From Theobroma cacao (Eukaryota > Streptophyta > Magnoliopsida > Malvales > Malvaceae), in NCBI RefSeq assembly GCF_000208745.1, contig NC_030852.1:24939333-25003332 (forward strand): 64,000 nucleotides of DNA, given 5' to 3'. The notes below the pieces were generated by a model. The model was not told the DNA's origin and did no database searches. It worked only from the letters and a program-made list of their open reading frames with translations. Below, in pieces: positions 47,780 through 60,200 of the stretch. The translations under genes and the position numbers were made by a program. Positions within the stretch are counted from its first letter, which is position 1. Each line of letters starts with the position of its first letter.

Positions 47780-48289
47780 TGTCACGTGTCAAAGCTTTAG
47801 CCCAATCTTGTACAGCTTTAAACTCTGAAAATAGAACTTAAGTAAGCTTCAAAATTAACAAAAATGAAAGCTAAAGAAAAAAAAGAAGAAAGAAAGCTAT
47901 TTGGAGAAATGGAATGCTTTGTTGTTTCTTCTATGTGTGTTACAAATAAGGGGAAGGGGTTTATTTGTAGGCTGATGGCCCCCCTTGGTTAGATAAGGTT
48001 AAGTTACAAGATAGAGATAGGTTAAGATATTTAATTTGAAAAAATGATATTCAAATTAAATCCAAATTTTAATCTAATCTAATAAATTTACATCTAAACC
48101 TAGATATACATTAGCAAATCCAAGAGTTCAAATCAAATTAGACACTCTTAAGGGTGTGTGGACATTTCTACCCTATGTCGTGGGCTAGGCCTTTTGATTA
48201 GTCTATTGGGCTATCTAGTCTACTGATTTGTTTGGGCTATTTGGTCTACTTGTTGGACCTAGACTAGTTCAAACTCTTAGGTTGTGACA
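47780..48289 (-). repeat. 5' LTR of the gypsy element
   Basis: 510 bp bounded by TGTCAC at 47780-47785 and GTGACA at 48284-48289, a short inverted repeat with the canonical TG...CA ends. It lacks the insertion that interrupts its partner. Confidence 0.92.
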
Positions 48290-50268
48290 CTTCCTTTACT
48301 GCTATTATTATTGTTATTATTATTATTATTGTTGTTATAAAAGTATGAACTCTAAATATGCAAATAAGCAACCACGTATATACACACAAAATATTTGAAT
48401 TTAATAATTTTGTCTTAAATATTAGATTGCTTCTTAAACTAAACCTTTAAAAGTAAAAGCACATTTAATTTTATGTTTTATAGGTCCTATATTGAAATTA
48501 TTCGATTGGTTTTTATTTTATTTTTATTGGATTTCGCATTGTTTTTTTTAAAGGCAATTTGTCGAGTTTCATTACTAAAAAAAATATATTGTACAAAAAC
48601 TAGTAAACCATCCTTGTTGGTAACAGGACAAGTTACACCAAGTAGGCTTGGTACTTTTTGGCTCCTACCCTGCCTTACAGAACCTAGACACATAAACCCA
48701 CCCAAGTTGCAACTAGGATCAAACTATCCATTGCCAAAGACACTACATTTCACATGACAATACTCAACTACCACTAATTTCCAAATTTCCAATAGACTAA
48801 CCAAACCAATTAAACTTTCATACCATTTGAACTTACACCTTGTATTTAAATTCAACAAAGAAATCGACTTCCAGTAACAGAGCAAAAATATAACAACACT
48901 ATAAAACATAATTAGCATTAAAACGGTAGAAAAAAGCACAAGACAACGTATTCAGATTGAAAACTATTCATATTCATTCAAATTGAAAACTATTCATATT
49001 CATCTCCTAAAAACAATAGCTACTAAACATTAAATTGAAAACTATTTAGATTCATCCTCGAATTCGTTTTACATTTTTGCTATTACTTTAAAATTTTCAA
49101 TCAATGTGTGATTGATATCTCTAAGAGTAGCACTAATCTCAGCAAGAGGGTTCTCGAGTGATTTGGGAGAAACGAAAGAAAGAGTAAGAGTTTTGAGTGA
49201 TTGGGCTGAATGACAAATAAGGTGAAAAAGATGAGCACCAGACCTCGGCAATGAGGACTTCAATGGTGTTGACGATGAGATGAGCAAAGGAAACATGTTT
49301 GAAGAGATTTGGTTGTTTGGTTGAGAGGTATTAGAGAGAAGCTGCGAGTTTGAGAGAAAAAGAAAAAAAGAGAAATTACTAATAGTTTTGGGTTTAAGGC
49401 TTGTTTAGGTTGTTGAAAGTCAATGTTTGGATGTTTAGGCTAGATTTAAGGGGGAAGACTTAGATGACATGGTGTTAAGGTGAAAGAGTAAGGGAGTTGC
49501 ATAGGTGTTACGATTGCCTTGGAGAGGGGGACCATTGATTGAGGGAAAAGAGCAATTGCACCGGTGAAGAAGAAAAAATTAAAGAGCTGGTTAGAAAACT
49601 AGGTTTTTATAGCTTTAGGAAAAGTGAAACGGTGCTGTTTAAGAGATAAGGTATATCGGCATGAAAGATTCCATTCTGAGTTGTACAAGGGTTTCTCTAA
49701 AAGCATTAAATAATGTGTTTTGCTTAGAAGGGAACTTGAAAGCAAGCCCGAGCCTTTCATTGGGCTCTGTTGAAGATCTAGAAGTAGGCTCATGATTGCA
49801 TTGCATTTCTAAACATTAGGCCACTTGAAACAAGTCAGAGTGAGCTCATGCTAAAGGAGAAGCTTGGTCAAAATTTGGGTCGAATCAAACCCAAGTTAGG
49901 TAAAGGGTTTTCTTATCCATGATATTGTGTGTTCGGCTTTTGTTTGATTAACTTAATGTTTTGTTTATATTGTATTTGTTTACATTCCTCATTTTGTTTG
50001 TTAGTTTTAATTAATATGTAATATATGTAATAATAAATTTATAAAAAAAACAAAACAAAACAAAATATTTAGTTCTATGAGACAACATATGGGTAATATA
50101 TATGTATATATATATGATAAATAAAATAAGTGTTTAGCTTAGTAAAAAAATAATACTTTATATTAGTTAATGCTAAAAGAATCTTAATGATGATGCTTAG
50201 AGAAAAATAGAATATTCACACATAGGAAAATAAAATATTTATGCTTTTAAAAAAGGGAAAAATAAAAT
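48290..50268. other. Intergenic, partly repetitive
   Basis: 48300-48337 is an interrupted ATT/GTT trinucleotide repeat. 48958-49050 holds a repeated segment (TTGAAAACTATTCATATTCAT twice in tandem, a third diverged copy after it). 48490-48720 and 49070-49800 are moderate-GC islands with short minus-strand open frames; only 49069-49296 has any promoter-like context. 49930-50268 is AT-rich. Confidence 0.45.
49069..49296 (-). CDS. Possible small ORF of unknown function
   Basis: A 75-codon frame from ATG at 49296. It is basic and Ser/Leu-rich, ending in an amphipathic stretch (ENPLAEISATLRDINHTLI). About 310 bp upstream on the same strand is a TATA-like CTATAAAAACC (about 49601-49611), followed by a CT-rich leader as in plant 5' UTRs. 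I recognise no family. It may be the first exon of a decayed gene or a chance frame. Confidence 0.2.
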   Translation of the reverse strand: MFPLLISSSTPLKSSLPRSGAHLFHLICHSAQSLKTLTLSFVSPKSLENPLAEISATLRDINHTLIENFKVIAKM

Positions 50269-51077
50269 CAGAGGCGGAGCTAGTCAATTTTTATTGAGGG
50301 GCCAAACAGAGAAAAATAAGGGTTAAAATTTTTTTAAAAAATAATATATTAAATTTAATCAACAATAAAAAGATTGATAATAGAAATATGAAAGTAAATA
50401 TAAAACTATAATGTGTAAAATATAAATAGTTAAAAACGATATATAAGATTAATAATTTCTTCTTATATAATCAGAATTATTTAAAGACTATATATTCAAG
50501 ATAATTTCATTTTAACTAAATATAAAACGTAAAGCATATAAAAAATATACTTAAATTAATTTCTCCTTACATAATCAGGATTAATAAAAAATGATAAATT
50601 AATAAAATTTTAAGTAACAATGTAACGTTACAACTTATATTGGAGAACTATATAATAATTTATTAATTTTTAAATATTAAAATCATAGAAAATAAAATCT
50701 AAGTAATATAAAAAGAAGAACATGGCAAATAGAAGGTAGATACCACATATGATATAACAAAAAAGAAAGAAAAAGAATACAATTAATGGTTTGTAGAAAT
50801 TTGGGAAAGAAAATTTAAAAGAACTTAGAACATATGAACAAATAGAATAGAAATGAAAAAATAAACAAATATAAATTGAAAAAAATAAAAAAAAATTAAA
50901 GTTGAGTGAGATATGTGAAATCATTTTATTATTCTTTATTTATATTAATTATTAAATAAAAAATTATTTTGCAAGAGCCATTAAAAAATATATAAAAATT
51001 TTAAAAATCTCATATGTTATGAAAAAAATTTTAAAAATTTTGAGGGGGCCATGTCACTTAAGGAGGCTCCACCTTTG
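50269..51077. mobile_element. Non-autonomous hAT-like element (CAGAGGCGGAGC ends)
   Basis: 809 bp, very AT-rich inside. Ends are inverted repeats: CAGAGGCGGAGCTAG on the left and CAAAGGTGGAGCCTCC read inward from the right. Flanks AATAAAAT (50261-50268) and CATAAAAT (51078-51085) are an 8-bp duplication with one mismatch. The GAGGGGCCAAA-type and GAGGGGGCCATG-type subterminal blocks are typical of this class in plants. No transposase. Confidence 0.85.
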
Positions 51078-52122
51078 CATAAAATATATAGTAATATAAA
51101 ATATATTATTTGGATTGGACTGAAGATGGAATTTTGCTAATAGTCGTAATTCCAAATTAACTTTCCTAGATGAAGGACTTAGTTAAAATCCTACCAGAAG
51201 GATGGAAAGGTTTTAATTGTGTGTCCTAATATTATTTAATCTAATCAATTAATTTCAAATAAAGAATTATAAAAATAATATATATAAAATAGCAGTAAAT
51301 TTTAATTTTACTACTTAATTATAGATTATAAAATTATTTAAATAAATTTAAGATTATCATAATAAATGTAAATAGTAAAATTTAAGATGATGTATTGTGT
51401 AAACCCCATTAATATAGAAATACGTAACTATATTTAAAATAATAAAAATTGCATAATAAGTAACAGAAATTAGAAATTATAGAAGGAAAACTTAAAAGAA
51501 GTTTAAGACAATAACTAAACAAAAAAGGAAAATACCAAATCCATATTGCATCATTGCATCCTTAACTGCCATTTCTTTCATTTCTTGTAATAATAAGTTT
51601 TCTTGAAAAATTCTCTAAGTTAGAAGATATTTTTGGATTTTACTAAAATCATGGAAAAATTTTAAAAATGTCTTCAGTAAAAAGTTATCAATTGTAATAA
51701 ACAATCGGAGATATGCATTTTATTGATATATATATTTAATGTAAGAATTTTTATTTTTTTTTGTGGAAACTAATGTTAAACCCGAAAATTTAGTAGAGAG
51801 GATCTTCCCCTATTTCTTAGCCCTTAACACCAACCCTCTCAATTGCTAAAGGCGAACACCAGGACTAAAACTGTTCAATATTGTATTATAAGGCGCACCA
51901 GAGGTCTAGACAAGCAGCAGGAAAGAATGATTAGTATGTGTAATTTGAGATACAAAATCAATGATTCCTCATCCAAACTACTTGCAAGAAAAGCCGACTT
52001 GTTACATTGAAACCTTTGAAGGTCCAAGCATTTTCCTGTCAATGGTGCTTAACATAACATAGACTACATCTTTGATGAATGAATAGGAAGGCATTCCAGG
52101 AGCTGATATTCTATCAAATTTG
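51078..52122. other. Intergenic, AT-rich
   Basis: No gene is visible. The right end, from about 51800, is moderate-GC and is likely the 3' UTR of the diphosphatase gene on the minus strand. Confidence 0.5.
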
Positions 52123-53091
52123 TCAAGGATGGAAACTGATATTGGTGCTTTTCATTCTGTCGGTGCCAACAAGGGATAACATATTGTCATAAACATCTAT
52201 ATACCCATATGCAAAAGTACCAGGAGGACATTCTAAGGCAGCTTCAAGCACTCTGTGGTGAATTCCATGAGAATCAATTGAATGTCCTCCTTCATGATCA
52301 TGCCCAGCTAGGCATACCTTCACACATTTGTAACGATGAATCACATCCATTACTTGGTCGTAATTCCATAGAAGCGCTTCTTGGCCTGATGCACTTGGAT
52401 CCAGAGGCAGATGACAACATACAATTACTTTCTGTTTCAAGTTTGTTGCATCCTGAAGTACACCATCCAGCCATTCCATTTGTTCTTTTCCAACAGCTCC
52501 GTTGAACATAAGGAACCTTCTATCGAGGCCTTCCAGTCCCTCTGGACTGTTTTTATTTGAATTCGGGTTTTTTCGTCTCAGGAATTCCAAGGCCTCCAAT
52601 GTATTTGGATGATCATGAGGCCATCCGATTGCACTGATATCATAGCCATCCAGTACAACAAATCTGTATTCTGGTGTTGGTGAAAAGTCATAGTAGCCAT
52701 GACCACCACCACGAGGATTTGGGATCTTCAATAAAGGAAGTAACTTATCCCGTGGGAGATTGTAAAGACAATGATTTCCAATAATGTGATACAAGGGACC
52801 ATTAAATTTTTCAAACTCACCGACTACTTTATTCACAGCATTTACAGATTGATCCTTGGGACAACGGCCATCAACTATATCTCCAAAATTAATAGCAAAA
52901 TTAAGATTCTTGAGGTTGTTCCAGCTCTTGACTGCCCTTTGCAAAACAAGCATACTATGTCGATAATAGCGAGGAACCCCAATGAATGAGCAGCCATCAG
53001 GGATATCAGCATACTGGACATCAGAGATAACGCCAAAGGAAAATAGAGGATGTCTGCCTTGCCCATTTGTTAATCTATTTGCAGAACCCAT
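52123..53091 (-). CDS. Mn2+-dependent ADP-ribose/CDP-alcohol diphosphatase
   Basis: A single coding exon of 322 residues in the calcineurin-like metallophosphoesterase superfamily (ADPRM family), which hydrolyses ADP-ribose, CDP-choline and related nucleotides in the cytosol. Seen in order: GVISDVQYAD (first metal motif, with the D-x-Q form typical of this family), NFGDIVDGR, HIIGNHCLYN, VVCCHLPLDP and AGHDHEGGH, that is, all five phosphoesterase blocks. I start at the ATG at 53091 (MGSANRL), because a splice acceptor appears to lie between it and the upstream in-frame ATG at 53115. No signal peptide. Length fits the family (about 310-350). Confidence 0.92.
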   Translation of the reverse strand: MGSANRLTNGQGRHPLFSFGVISDVQYADIPDGCSFIGVPRYYRHSMLVLQRAVKSWNNLKNLNFAINFGDIVDGRCPKDQSVNAVNKVVGEFEKFNGPLYHIIGNHCLYNLPRDKLLPLLKIPNPRGGGHGYYDFSPTPEYRFVVLDGYDISAIGWPHDHPNTLEALEFLRRKNPNSNKNSPEGLEGLDRRFLMFNGAVGKEQMEWLDGVLQDATNLKQKVIVCCHLPLDPSASGQEALLWNYDQVMDVIHRYKCVKVCLAGHDHEGGHSIDSHGIHHRVLEAALECPPGTFAYGYIDVYDNMLSLVGTDRMKSTNISFHP

Positions 53092-53104
53092 GTGGAATTC
53101 ACTC

Positions 53105-55255
53105 CTTAATCCCATAAAATTAGAAAATCAATGATTAATTATGCAGTTTTTCCGAGGCCGAAGAATTCAGTCAGAGTTAAATTGAGTAATGAAATGGATT
53201 CTTTAGGAAATAAAGAAAAAAAATGTCAAAAGAAAAGAACTATGCTTGATAGCCGTAATGCGTGTTATTAAACCAGTGATACAAAAATGGACCCAGTAAA
53301 CAAGAGAATTCTTATCCAATCCACAGCCATCTGTCAAAAGCTAAAGCAATGTAAATAGGAAACAAACTCATCAACCATTTTTAAGTGAAGCAGTTTTGGG
53401 TTCTCACTTGGCCATCCCAGAAACTTCATTGCACATGTTCAAAATTAAAAGAATAACCTACCACACCGCACTGTAACAATGGTTTACTACAGCCAAAGCA
53501 CCTAATTGGGCATATGCTTTTGGATTTCTTCAGTCAATTGTAGCAGAATACGACTCTCGATAGAACAAATGGCAACAACAAAGGCTCCAACTAAAAGGGT
53601 GGATTTATTTAGCATAAATGCTTTTGGTGACAAATGGAGGAAAAGTCTTGGAGACTAATTAATCTAACCATTCAACAAAACAAGGCTTATGTAGGTGCAT
53701 ATGAACATCAAAATCCCACAAGTAGAGACACAAGGAAGTAGCTATAGGCATTGAGCATGGTCTATACATGGCCAATCTCAAGAAAACTCATAAGAATGTC
53801 ACGCTTGAGAAAATTTCTAAATCTTCCTCAAGTTCAACCTTCTAGATTCTAACTTATGCAAATTGCAAATTATTTCCAAGCATAATTTGCCAGCCATGAC
53901 TAGAAGTATATAACTATGAGCATTTGAAGAAGGCTTGATCTATATCCTAGTCTCGTATACCACAGACTGAACAAATCACCCCGAACTAAGGGTATGCCTC
54001 CAATTCTTCTCAAGATTTACTCCATACATTCGCAATTCTCCAACTACCTTTCCCTTAACTGATTGTGATGCCATATATATGTTTCTTCCATTTTGGCAAG
54101 TGAATAAAACCAAAAATCGGTTCACCTTTTTTTTAATATATACTTTCTTATGTTCAGCATTGCTACACTTTATGTTAACATACATGTCTAAATTAAATAT
54201 GTTACTATGCTAAAGCCTAAAACATAAGCACTAAGGTTCTCTGCCTCAAGATTTGTTCCTATATAGCTTTGCATCATCTTCTAGGTTATCTTCTAAATAA
54301 TTATCCTGTGAATTTTCACGCTAATCAGCATCATGGTCCCTAGTTCCTTACTCATTCCACCACTTATTTATGAACAATTCTCACCCTGTTTAGAAAAATG
54401 AAAATCTCCAGTGTCTTTCACATTTAGCAGTAAACTTGCCAATTCATGAAGAGTGGATTGATATAGAGAGCGGAAGAATAACTAGGCAGGAGCGTGAATG
54501 AACCACCAGTTAAGATGAGAAGCTCGGTGTTAAATGATGGCACACTGCAGGATCTTAAATTATTAATTTGCATATGATTTTTTAAAGCAGAACATATGGC
54601 CTATGCTCAGAGGAATCCATTGCCACTTCCACCACTCCACCGTTTGTTTTTTTGGGTAAATTTTTCTTTTTTGTGGAAGTCCAGCGGGTTTTCAGTCAAG
54701 GACTTGCGACATTGTGCCTAGGTTGTTTAATAAACCAAGCAGGAAGCTTATCATTCACAGAAGTAACTAGTTTCTACCTTTGTGTCAGTTTGGTGGGTGA
54801 ATGTTTAGGGGAGGTGGGAATTTTAATGCGGGGCAGATTCTACGAGTAAAAATTAACATCGTACAGTACTATGATTCGTCGAAACAAGTCAACAACTCCA
54901 CCCGATTGAGTTCATACCAGACCTCAAAATCCCAGATCAAAACTAACAGAAAATCCTACATACGAGACAAAGATTGGGAAAATAATTCAACAGTTAACAG
55001 ACTCCTCTCTCTGGCTTCTTAAACAAGAAAATATTGGTTTCCCAGATCGGCTGAGAAAAACAAGCGAAACGTGAAACATGTGCAGCCGTTATTCCGGATG
55101 TCAAGAGAGGACCAAAGAGATATCAAGCTAAGTATCAAAAGCCCACAAACCGTAAAAATAAAACTCTAAAACAAAGCTATGATTCAACAGCAGATCAAAC
55201 AATATGCAACAAAAAGAAAGAAGGGAGAGACTGCAGGGAGTTCTTAAGGACGTAC
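53105..55255 (-). other. Inferred 5' UTR intron of the diphosphatase gene
   Basis: A donor AACAAG/GTACGTCC ends a plausible non-coding first exon at 55256, and an acceptor (ATTAAG/GAGTGAATT) lies 13 bases before the chosen ATG at 53091. The 2.15-kb span between has no convincing gene; short frames such as 53976-54185 and 54652-54849 look random. The intron is inferred from splice signals only, and the acceptor could instead be three bases downstream. Confidence 0.5.
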
Positions 55256-55256
55256 C

Positions 55257-55618
55257 TTGTTTTCGTTACAATTCTGTGGAGAAACGAAACCTCCAACAGA
55301 TGTCCGTAGACTGTGACTGAAAATCTGAGAAGTGATGGATTTGGATTGGAGAGGGTTTTTGACGTGGGGTGTGAAGTACTTTTCCGCTTTCCAATAATGA
55401 AGAAATACGTGGATAAGACATAAGACACAAATTGCTGTCAGAATACGGAATAAAAAATAATATTGGTGATGAATTTTACAGGCTTTCAATCATCTGCAGG
55501 ACATATATTAACCAAGGTTTATTTATTAGCCTTTTCCAAATCCTGTCTTCAGTTTTAAATATATTTGTTGTATTAAGAAGGGATTAATACGTATTTGCCA
55601 AAGTAATTGACTATATAT

Positions 55619-55653
<35 letters not shown>

Positions 55654-55844
55654 TATCAGATAATAAAAATAATTTAAAAAGTTTTATCATCAGTCTTCTA
55701 TGCGTACAGTCAACAACTATAATTGAACACAGATTTTCCTTAGACTTTTAGGCAGCTCTCTAAGATCGTTCACAAAGAAACAACAGAACTTGTGGTTTTT
55801 CTTTGTCTTGCTAACAAAATCAAGTTAGCGCAAGTCTATAAAAG

Positions 55845-55875
<31 letters not shown>

Positions 55876-57270
55876 GGTCTATTATTTTTTGGACTAAATC
55901 TCTTGTCTTTTATTGTATTCAAATTAATTTTTAAATTTTGATTTGTATTCAACGAGTTTTTAATTTTAATGAAAAATTAACTATTATATCTTATATAAAA
56001 AAACATTTTATACCCACATGACATATAATTTAATTGATTGGCATAATTTATACAGAAAATACGCGATCATACAAGTTACCCAAATCATATATCATGTAAA
56101 TATAAAATTTCAACTTTAATGATAATTAATTTTTCATTAAGATTATTGGTTAGGGTTAAGGATTTATTTGGATATAAATCAAAGTTTAAGAACTCATTTG
56201 CACACATTGAAGAGTAAAAAGCTTAATTGAGAAAATAGTTGATATTTTATAAACTACTATTTAAGTTAAAAAAACATATTTTTTAATTTTACAATAGCTT
56301 AAAGGTATATAGTTAAAAATATCACAAAGAAAAAATGTATATCATTAACAAAAATAGGAATAATTTTTTCTTCAATATAATGAAAATTTGAAGCATGTAG
56401 TATAAGTAAAATCGTATTATATTAATATTTTATAGCTATAATACTTAAAAAAGATCTTGAAAATAAAAATACATAAATATAATTAAACGTAATAAAAAAT
56501 AAAAAAAAATTAAAAATTTTTAAATAGATGAAGAATTTTTTTAAGTATTATACCAATTTTTTTCTTTATTATATAGCAACAAGTTTTTGTTATGATTAAA
56601 AATTATAAAATTGAGAATGATGCTGCAATTGTAATAATGATGAAGCAATGTTTCTTTTATGAAGGAACTTGGAAGTGCGGAAAACCAACTAGAAAATTCG
56701 AAGCTGAAATCATAACAGAAACTTTAGATGCTTGGATTGGCTTGGAGAGTGAGAAAAGGAAAGCAAGCCAAGGGAAGAGGTTATCAGTCAAAGGAAAAGA
56801 AGAGAAAAAGGGGTAATCATAGGCCCCATGTGCCATTTGAAGGATACATCCAAGTTCAAGAATGATTTTATGTAGTTTTTTCAGATGGAAATGGCGGTGG
56901 ACATTTTCGTTTACAACCAAAAAGTGAGTTGGAGAAAACTAAACTGGAGGGTTACTTTCTTGTATAGAAATAGAATTGGAATTGTCGTGGTGTACGCTAT
57001 TCTTAAGAATTCAAGTCTTCTTGAAGATGATTTCTTCCCTGTAGAACCAATAGCTATACAATGTCTATAAAACAAATCAGGACTGAATCCACTTTGATTT
57101 CCTATAAAACTAGCACTGACCTACATTGACTATTATAATTAGCAACTTGGAGGACAGTGAGAGAGAGGGGGCTGTGAAGACTCTCTGATGGAGCAATATC
57201 CCTATCCAAACCAAATCTGCTTGGAGGAAAACACGTTTAGACCAAAACCAGCTTGCATTCCTGGACCGGC
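55257..57270. other. Intergenic between diphosphatase and quinolinate synthase genes
   Basis: 55257-55500 is the likely first exon and promoter of the diphosphatase gene. Simple repeats: (TA)n at 55612-55651 and (AAT)n at about 55845-55871. 55880-56580 is AT-rich. 56590-57070 is a moderate-GC island with open frames on both strands that I do not recognise. 57070-57270 is the probable 3' UTR of the quinolinate synthase gene. Confidence 0.5.
55612..55651. repeat. (TA)n microsatellite
   Basis: About seventeen to twenty uninterrupted TA units, followed 200 bp later by nine AAT units (55845-55871). Confidence 0.9.
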
Positions 57271-60200
57271 TCAGCTTATAGACAGTGACTTTCCATTACC
57301 ATGTGGACCAAGAACCTGGTAGACAAGCTTCTCTGGCAATTCTTTCTTGGCCTGCAAAATAAGAATCACCGAATCTCAAAAAAAGAAAACCCAGAAGATT
57401 GAAGTTCCATCCTTCTGTTGCATTTGCACACTTCTTTCATGTAACAAATTATTCCCGCTTCTTCAATAATCAAAAAAAAGAAAGAGAATACTAACCTGAA
57501 AGTGTCTCATATGCAATATAGGCTCACATCCAACATCTGCAATATTTTTTCCTTGAGGGGTTTGCAACTTGAACCGTTCAGCTTCATATGCCTCAAGGAT
57601 ATCTCTCTCATCAGGCAATTGGTGGCAAATTTTTAGGAGTGAGGTAAGAGAATTCATCTGGCAGATGAGAGTTAATCAAATATGAGAAGCCTAACTTGTT
57701 TATTTAAAAAAAAAAAAGGATTAAAAACATTAATACACAAGCCTGGGGGAATTAAACAGAATTTGAAGACATTAAATGGTCAGCATAGGTGCCATGTCAC
57801 ACCAAGGTAAGGCATTACGAGAGCAACCAAAATCTAAACCCCTCATCCGTTATTAAAAAAATAAATTCAATTGATAAAGTAATAAACATTTCAGACAGAG
57901 AATAGGTAACAAAAATTATGCTACCACATTAACATATCAAGGTTTACTACTTTTTACCATAACCAATAGCAAAATAGTGGCTTCTCTATGGAACATGGAC
58001 AAATTAATTAAAAACAGATCAGATGAACCGGTCATTCTAGACAACTCAAGCATGTGATAAAACAAGATCATGATATCACGATTAGTTAGGCAAAAGCATA
58101 GAACAATGCTGAGCAAATCAAACACAATACTAAACACCAAGAATCAAGATTACTAATTTAAGTTGTATTTGGGAACTTGAATTTGGAAGATGTGATATGG
58201 ATTTCATATTTAGTATAAATTTTGTGACAGATAGAACTCATAAAAACATCACTATATTTTCAAATTCATAAATTTGCTAAATCTCTATTCAGTGGTGAAT
58301 TTCAAATACCTAAATGAAATGGTAATTTGATATTTATCTTCTTAAACTCTCTTAAATACATAAGTGAATCAAATTTTAACTAGTTCACATATAATAGCCG
58401 CATTCATCCTTACAATTTATGTAACAAACAAAATAAAATCCAGTTTCTCAAATTTATGTTCCCAAAATTAGCATACTTAAGGATTTCCCAATGATCCTAC
58501 AACCTCATAGTAGCTGCTAGCAGCTGAAGTACCTGATGCATTTTGGTCTGACTATAACTAAATCTTAACTTCAGAAACATTATTTCATAACTTTTCCAGT
58601 TTGATCCGAATGTTAGACATGAGAAAAAACTACTGCTTTACCGAATTTCACTTTCACACTGTTCTTTTCAATTACTGAACAAATTGTACATCCTATAATT
58701 ACCATGCAACTTCAGAAAGTGTGCATACAGTTCAAGACATCAGCAGGCAGCCTAAATTGATTGAGAAGACAATAATCAGCAAATGAAATTTATAAAGGAC
58801 TGTGCTAACATATATAAGAACATGCTAACCTTCATGTACGGACAAGATGCACAACCGCCATGAATAGAACATCCCTCCCCACTTGCAACTCCAGGTACAA
58901 CAGGGAGTATAACATCACCCATTTTAACTGATTCAAGAACAGGGGATGAGCTCGTAGATGTTTTTGTCATTGAATCAGATGAGACTGGAAAGACAATTTC
59001 AACATTGATTTTTGCTGTAGAAGTTGACTTTGAAGAATCTAACAAACTGCGAACAGCTGCAACAATTGCAGTCACCATTCCCGATTCTGTACCCAAGACA
59101 AATTGGAGGTGGTCATCAACATTTCTATCTAATGCCTCCTGAACCCTTTGTTTTATAAAATCCAATATGTTTTGAGTGGAGCCTACAACACCCATTCCTC
59201 TTCTCTTGGCTTCCATTGCCAAAGAGAACATTTCTCCAGGAACCTCAAAATGTGCTGTTAGAAATGCATCACAGTACATTTCATTTATCTTCTCTACAAC
59301 CTCACGTCCAAAAAGGTGATGAACAATACATGTTCCATCCTGATGGAAAAATGTCACTAAGTCAGCAATAAAAAGCTAAGTGGTTGTACCTCCAAAGCTG
59401 CAAATGCAAGATATGATAAAGGGAAAATACAGTAATAAAAGATAGGAGAGACAGCTATGCAAAGATCTCAGCAGAAGTGTTGCAGCAATTATACATAAAT
59501 GCAGAAATAACAGAGAAACAGTTTTACCCAAAGCAACAAACTACGATATAAGTTTTCAGGGCCAAATACACAGCTCAAGATAAGTACACCAAGGCAGAAG
59601 GATGTACATTCCCCCTTCCAGTGCATTTCACCAAAATGTCTCTGGCAATCATACTTCTTCCATTTTGCATGTTTCATGATGCAACTGCTTGGACTTGATA
59701 TGCAGTGCCATATATTTGATAAGGCAGAGAGATAGATATTCCATGAAATTCATGTTTGATTGCAATGACAAAAAAACCAAGATGGAAGTCTGAGCGAAAC
59801 CTAAAAGAAGGGAAAATTAGGAAAGTAAAATAATTCCTGAATCCTAATATGATTGCTATAGTATAAACTCTGCCTGCTGATCAGAAAGTGTCAGAGAAAT
59901 GCAAATCACATGTGGTTAAGGAATATTGAGACAGGTTTGTTGATAATAGTAGCCATGTCATAAGATAAACTATTGCCAAGCATATTTCAGCTTGTAGATA
60001 AATTCATAGAAATAAATGGATTCAAATGCTTCATTCATTGTTCAGGTAATTCCTATGTTTATTACCTACTTAAAATATTGCAATAAACTATTTATAAATG
60101 GTGCCAACAATCAGATGAATCCCCACATGCTTCAAAACAAAAATGACCAAAAAGTTTTCTTTTTTTTTTTAAAAAAAAAGACAGGTTCCTTGCAATCTTA

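Larger units (their letters stand above)
41467..48289 (-). mobile_element. Degenerate Ty3/gypsy LTR retrotransposon
   Basis: A full-length but dead element in minus orientation: 5' LTR 47780-48289, primer-binding site, gag, protease, reverse transcriptase/RNase H, integrase, polypurine tract, 3' LTR 41467-42717. The order PR-RT-RH-IN places it in Ty3/gypsy. All protein regions carry multiple stops or missing residues. The two LTRs match along their length but differ at many positions and by small indels, so the insertion is old. The outer ends no longer read as a clean TG...CA on the left side (TA), and I cannot make a convincing 5-bp target duplication (TTTCT on the left, CTTCC on the right). 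Two smaller elements inserted later: 41519-42231 in the 3' LTR and 45314-45826 in the RT region. Confidence 0.93.

Noticed and set aside
56592..57070. Open frames on both strands in a moderate-GC island upstream of the quinolinate synthase 3' end
   Set aside because: Frames are 61-87 codons, overlap on opposite strands, and show no domain, signal or promoter feature.
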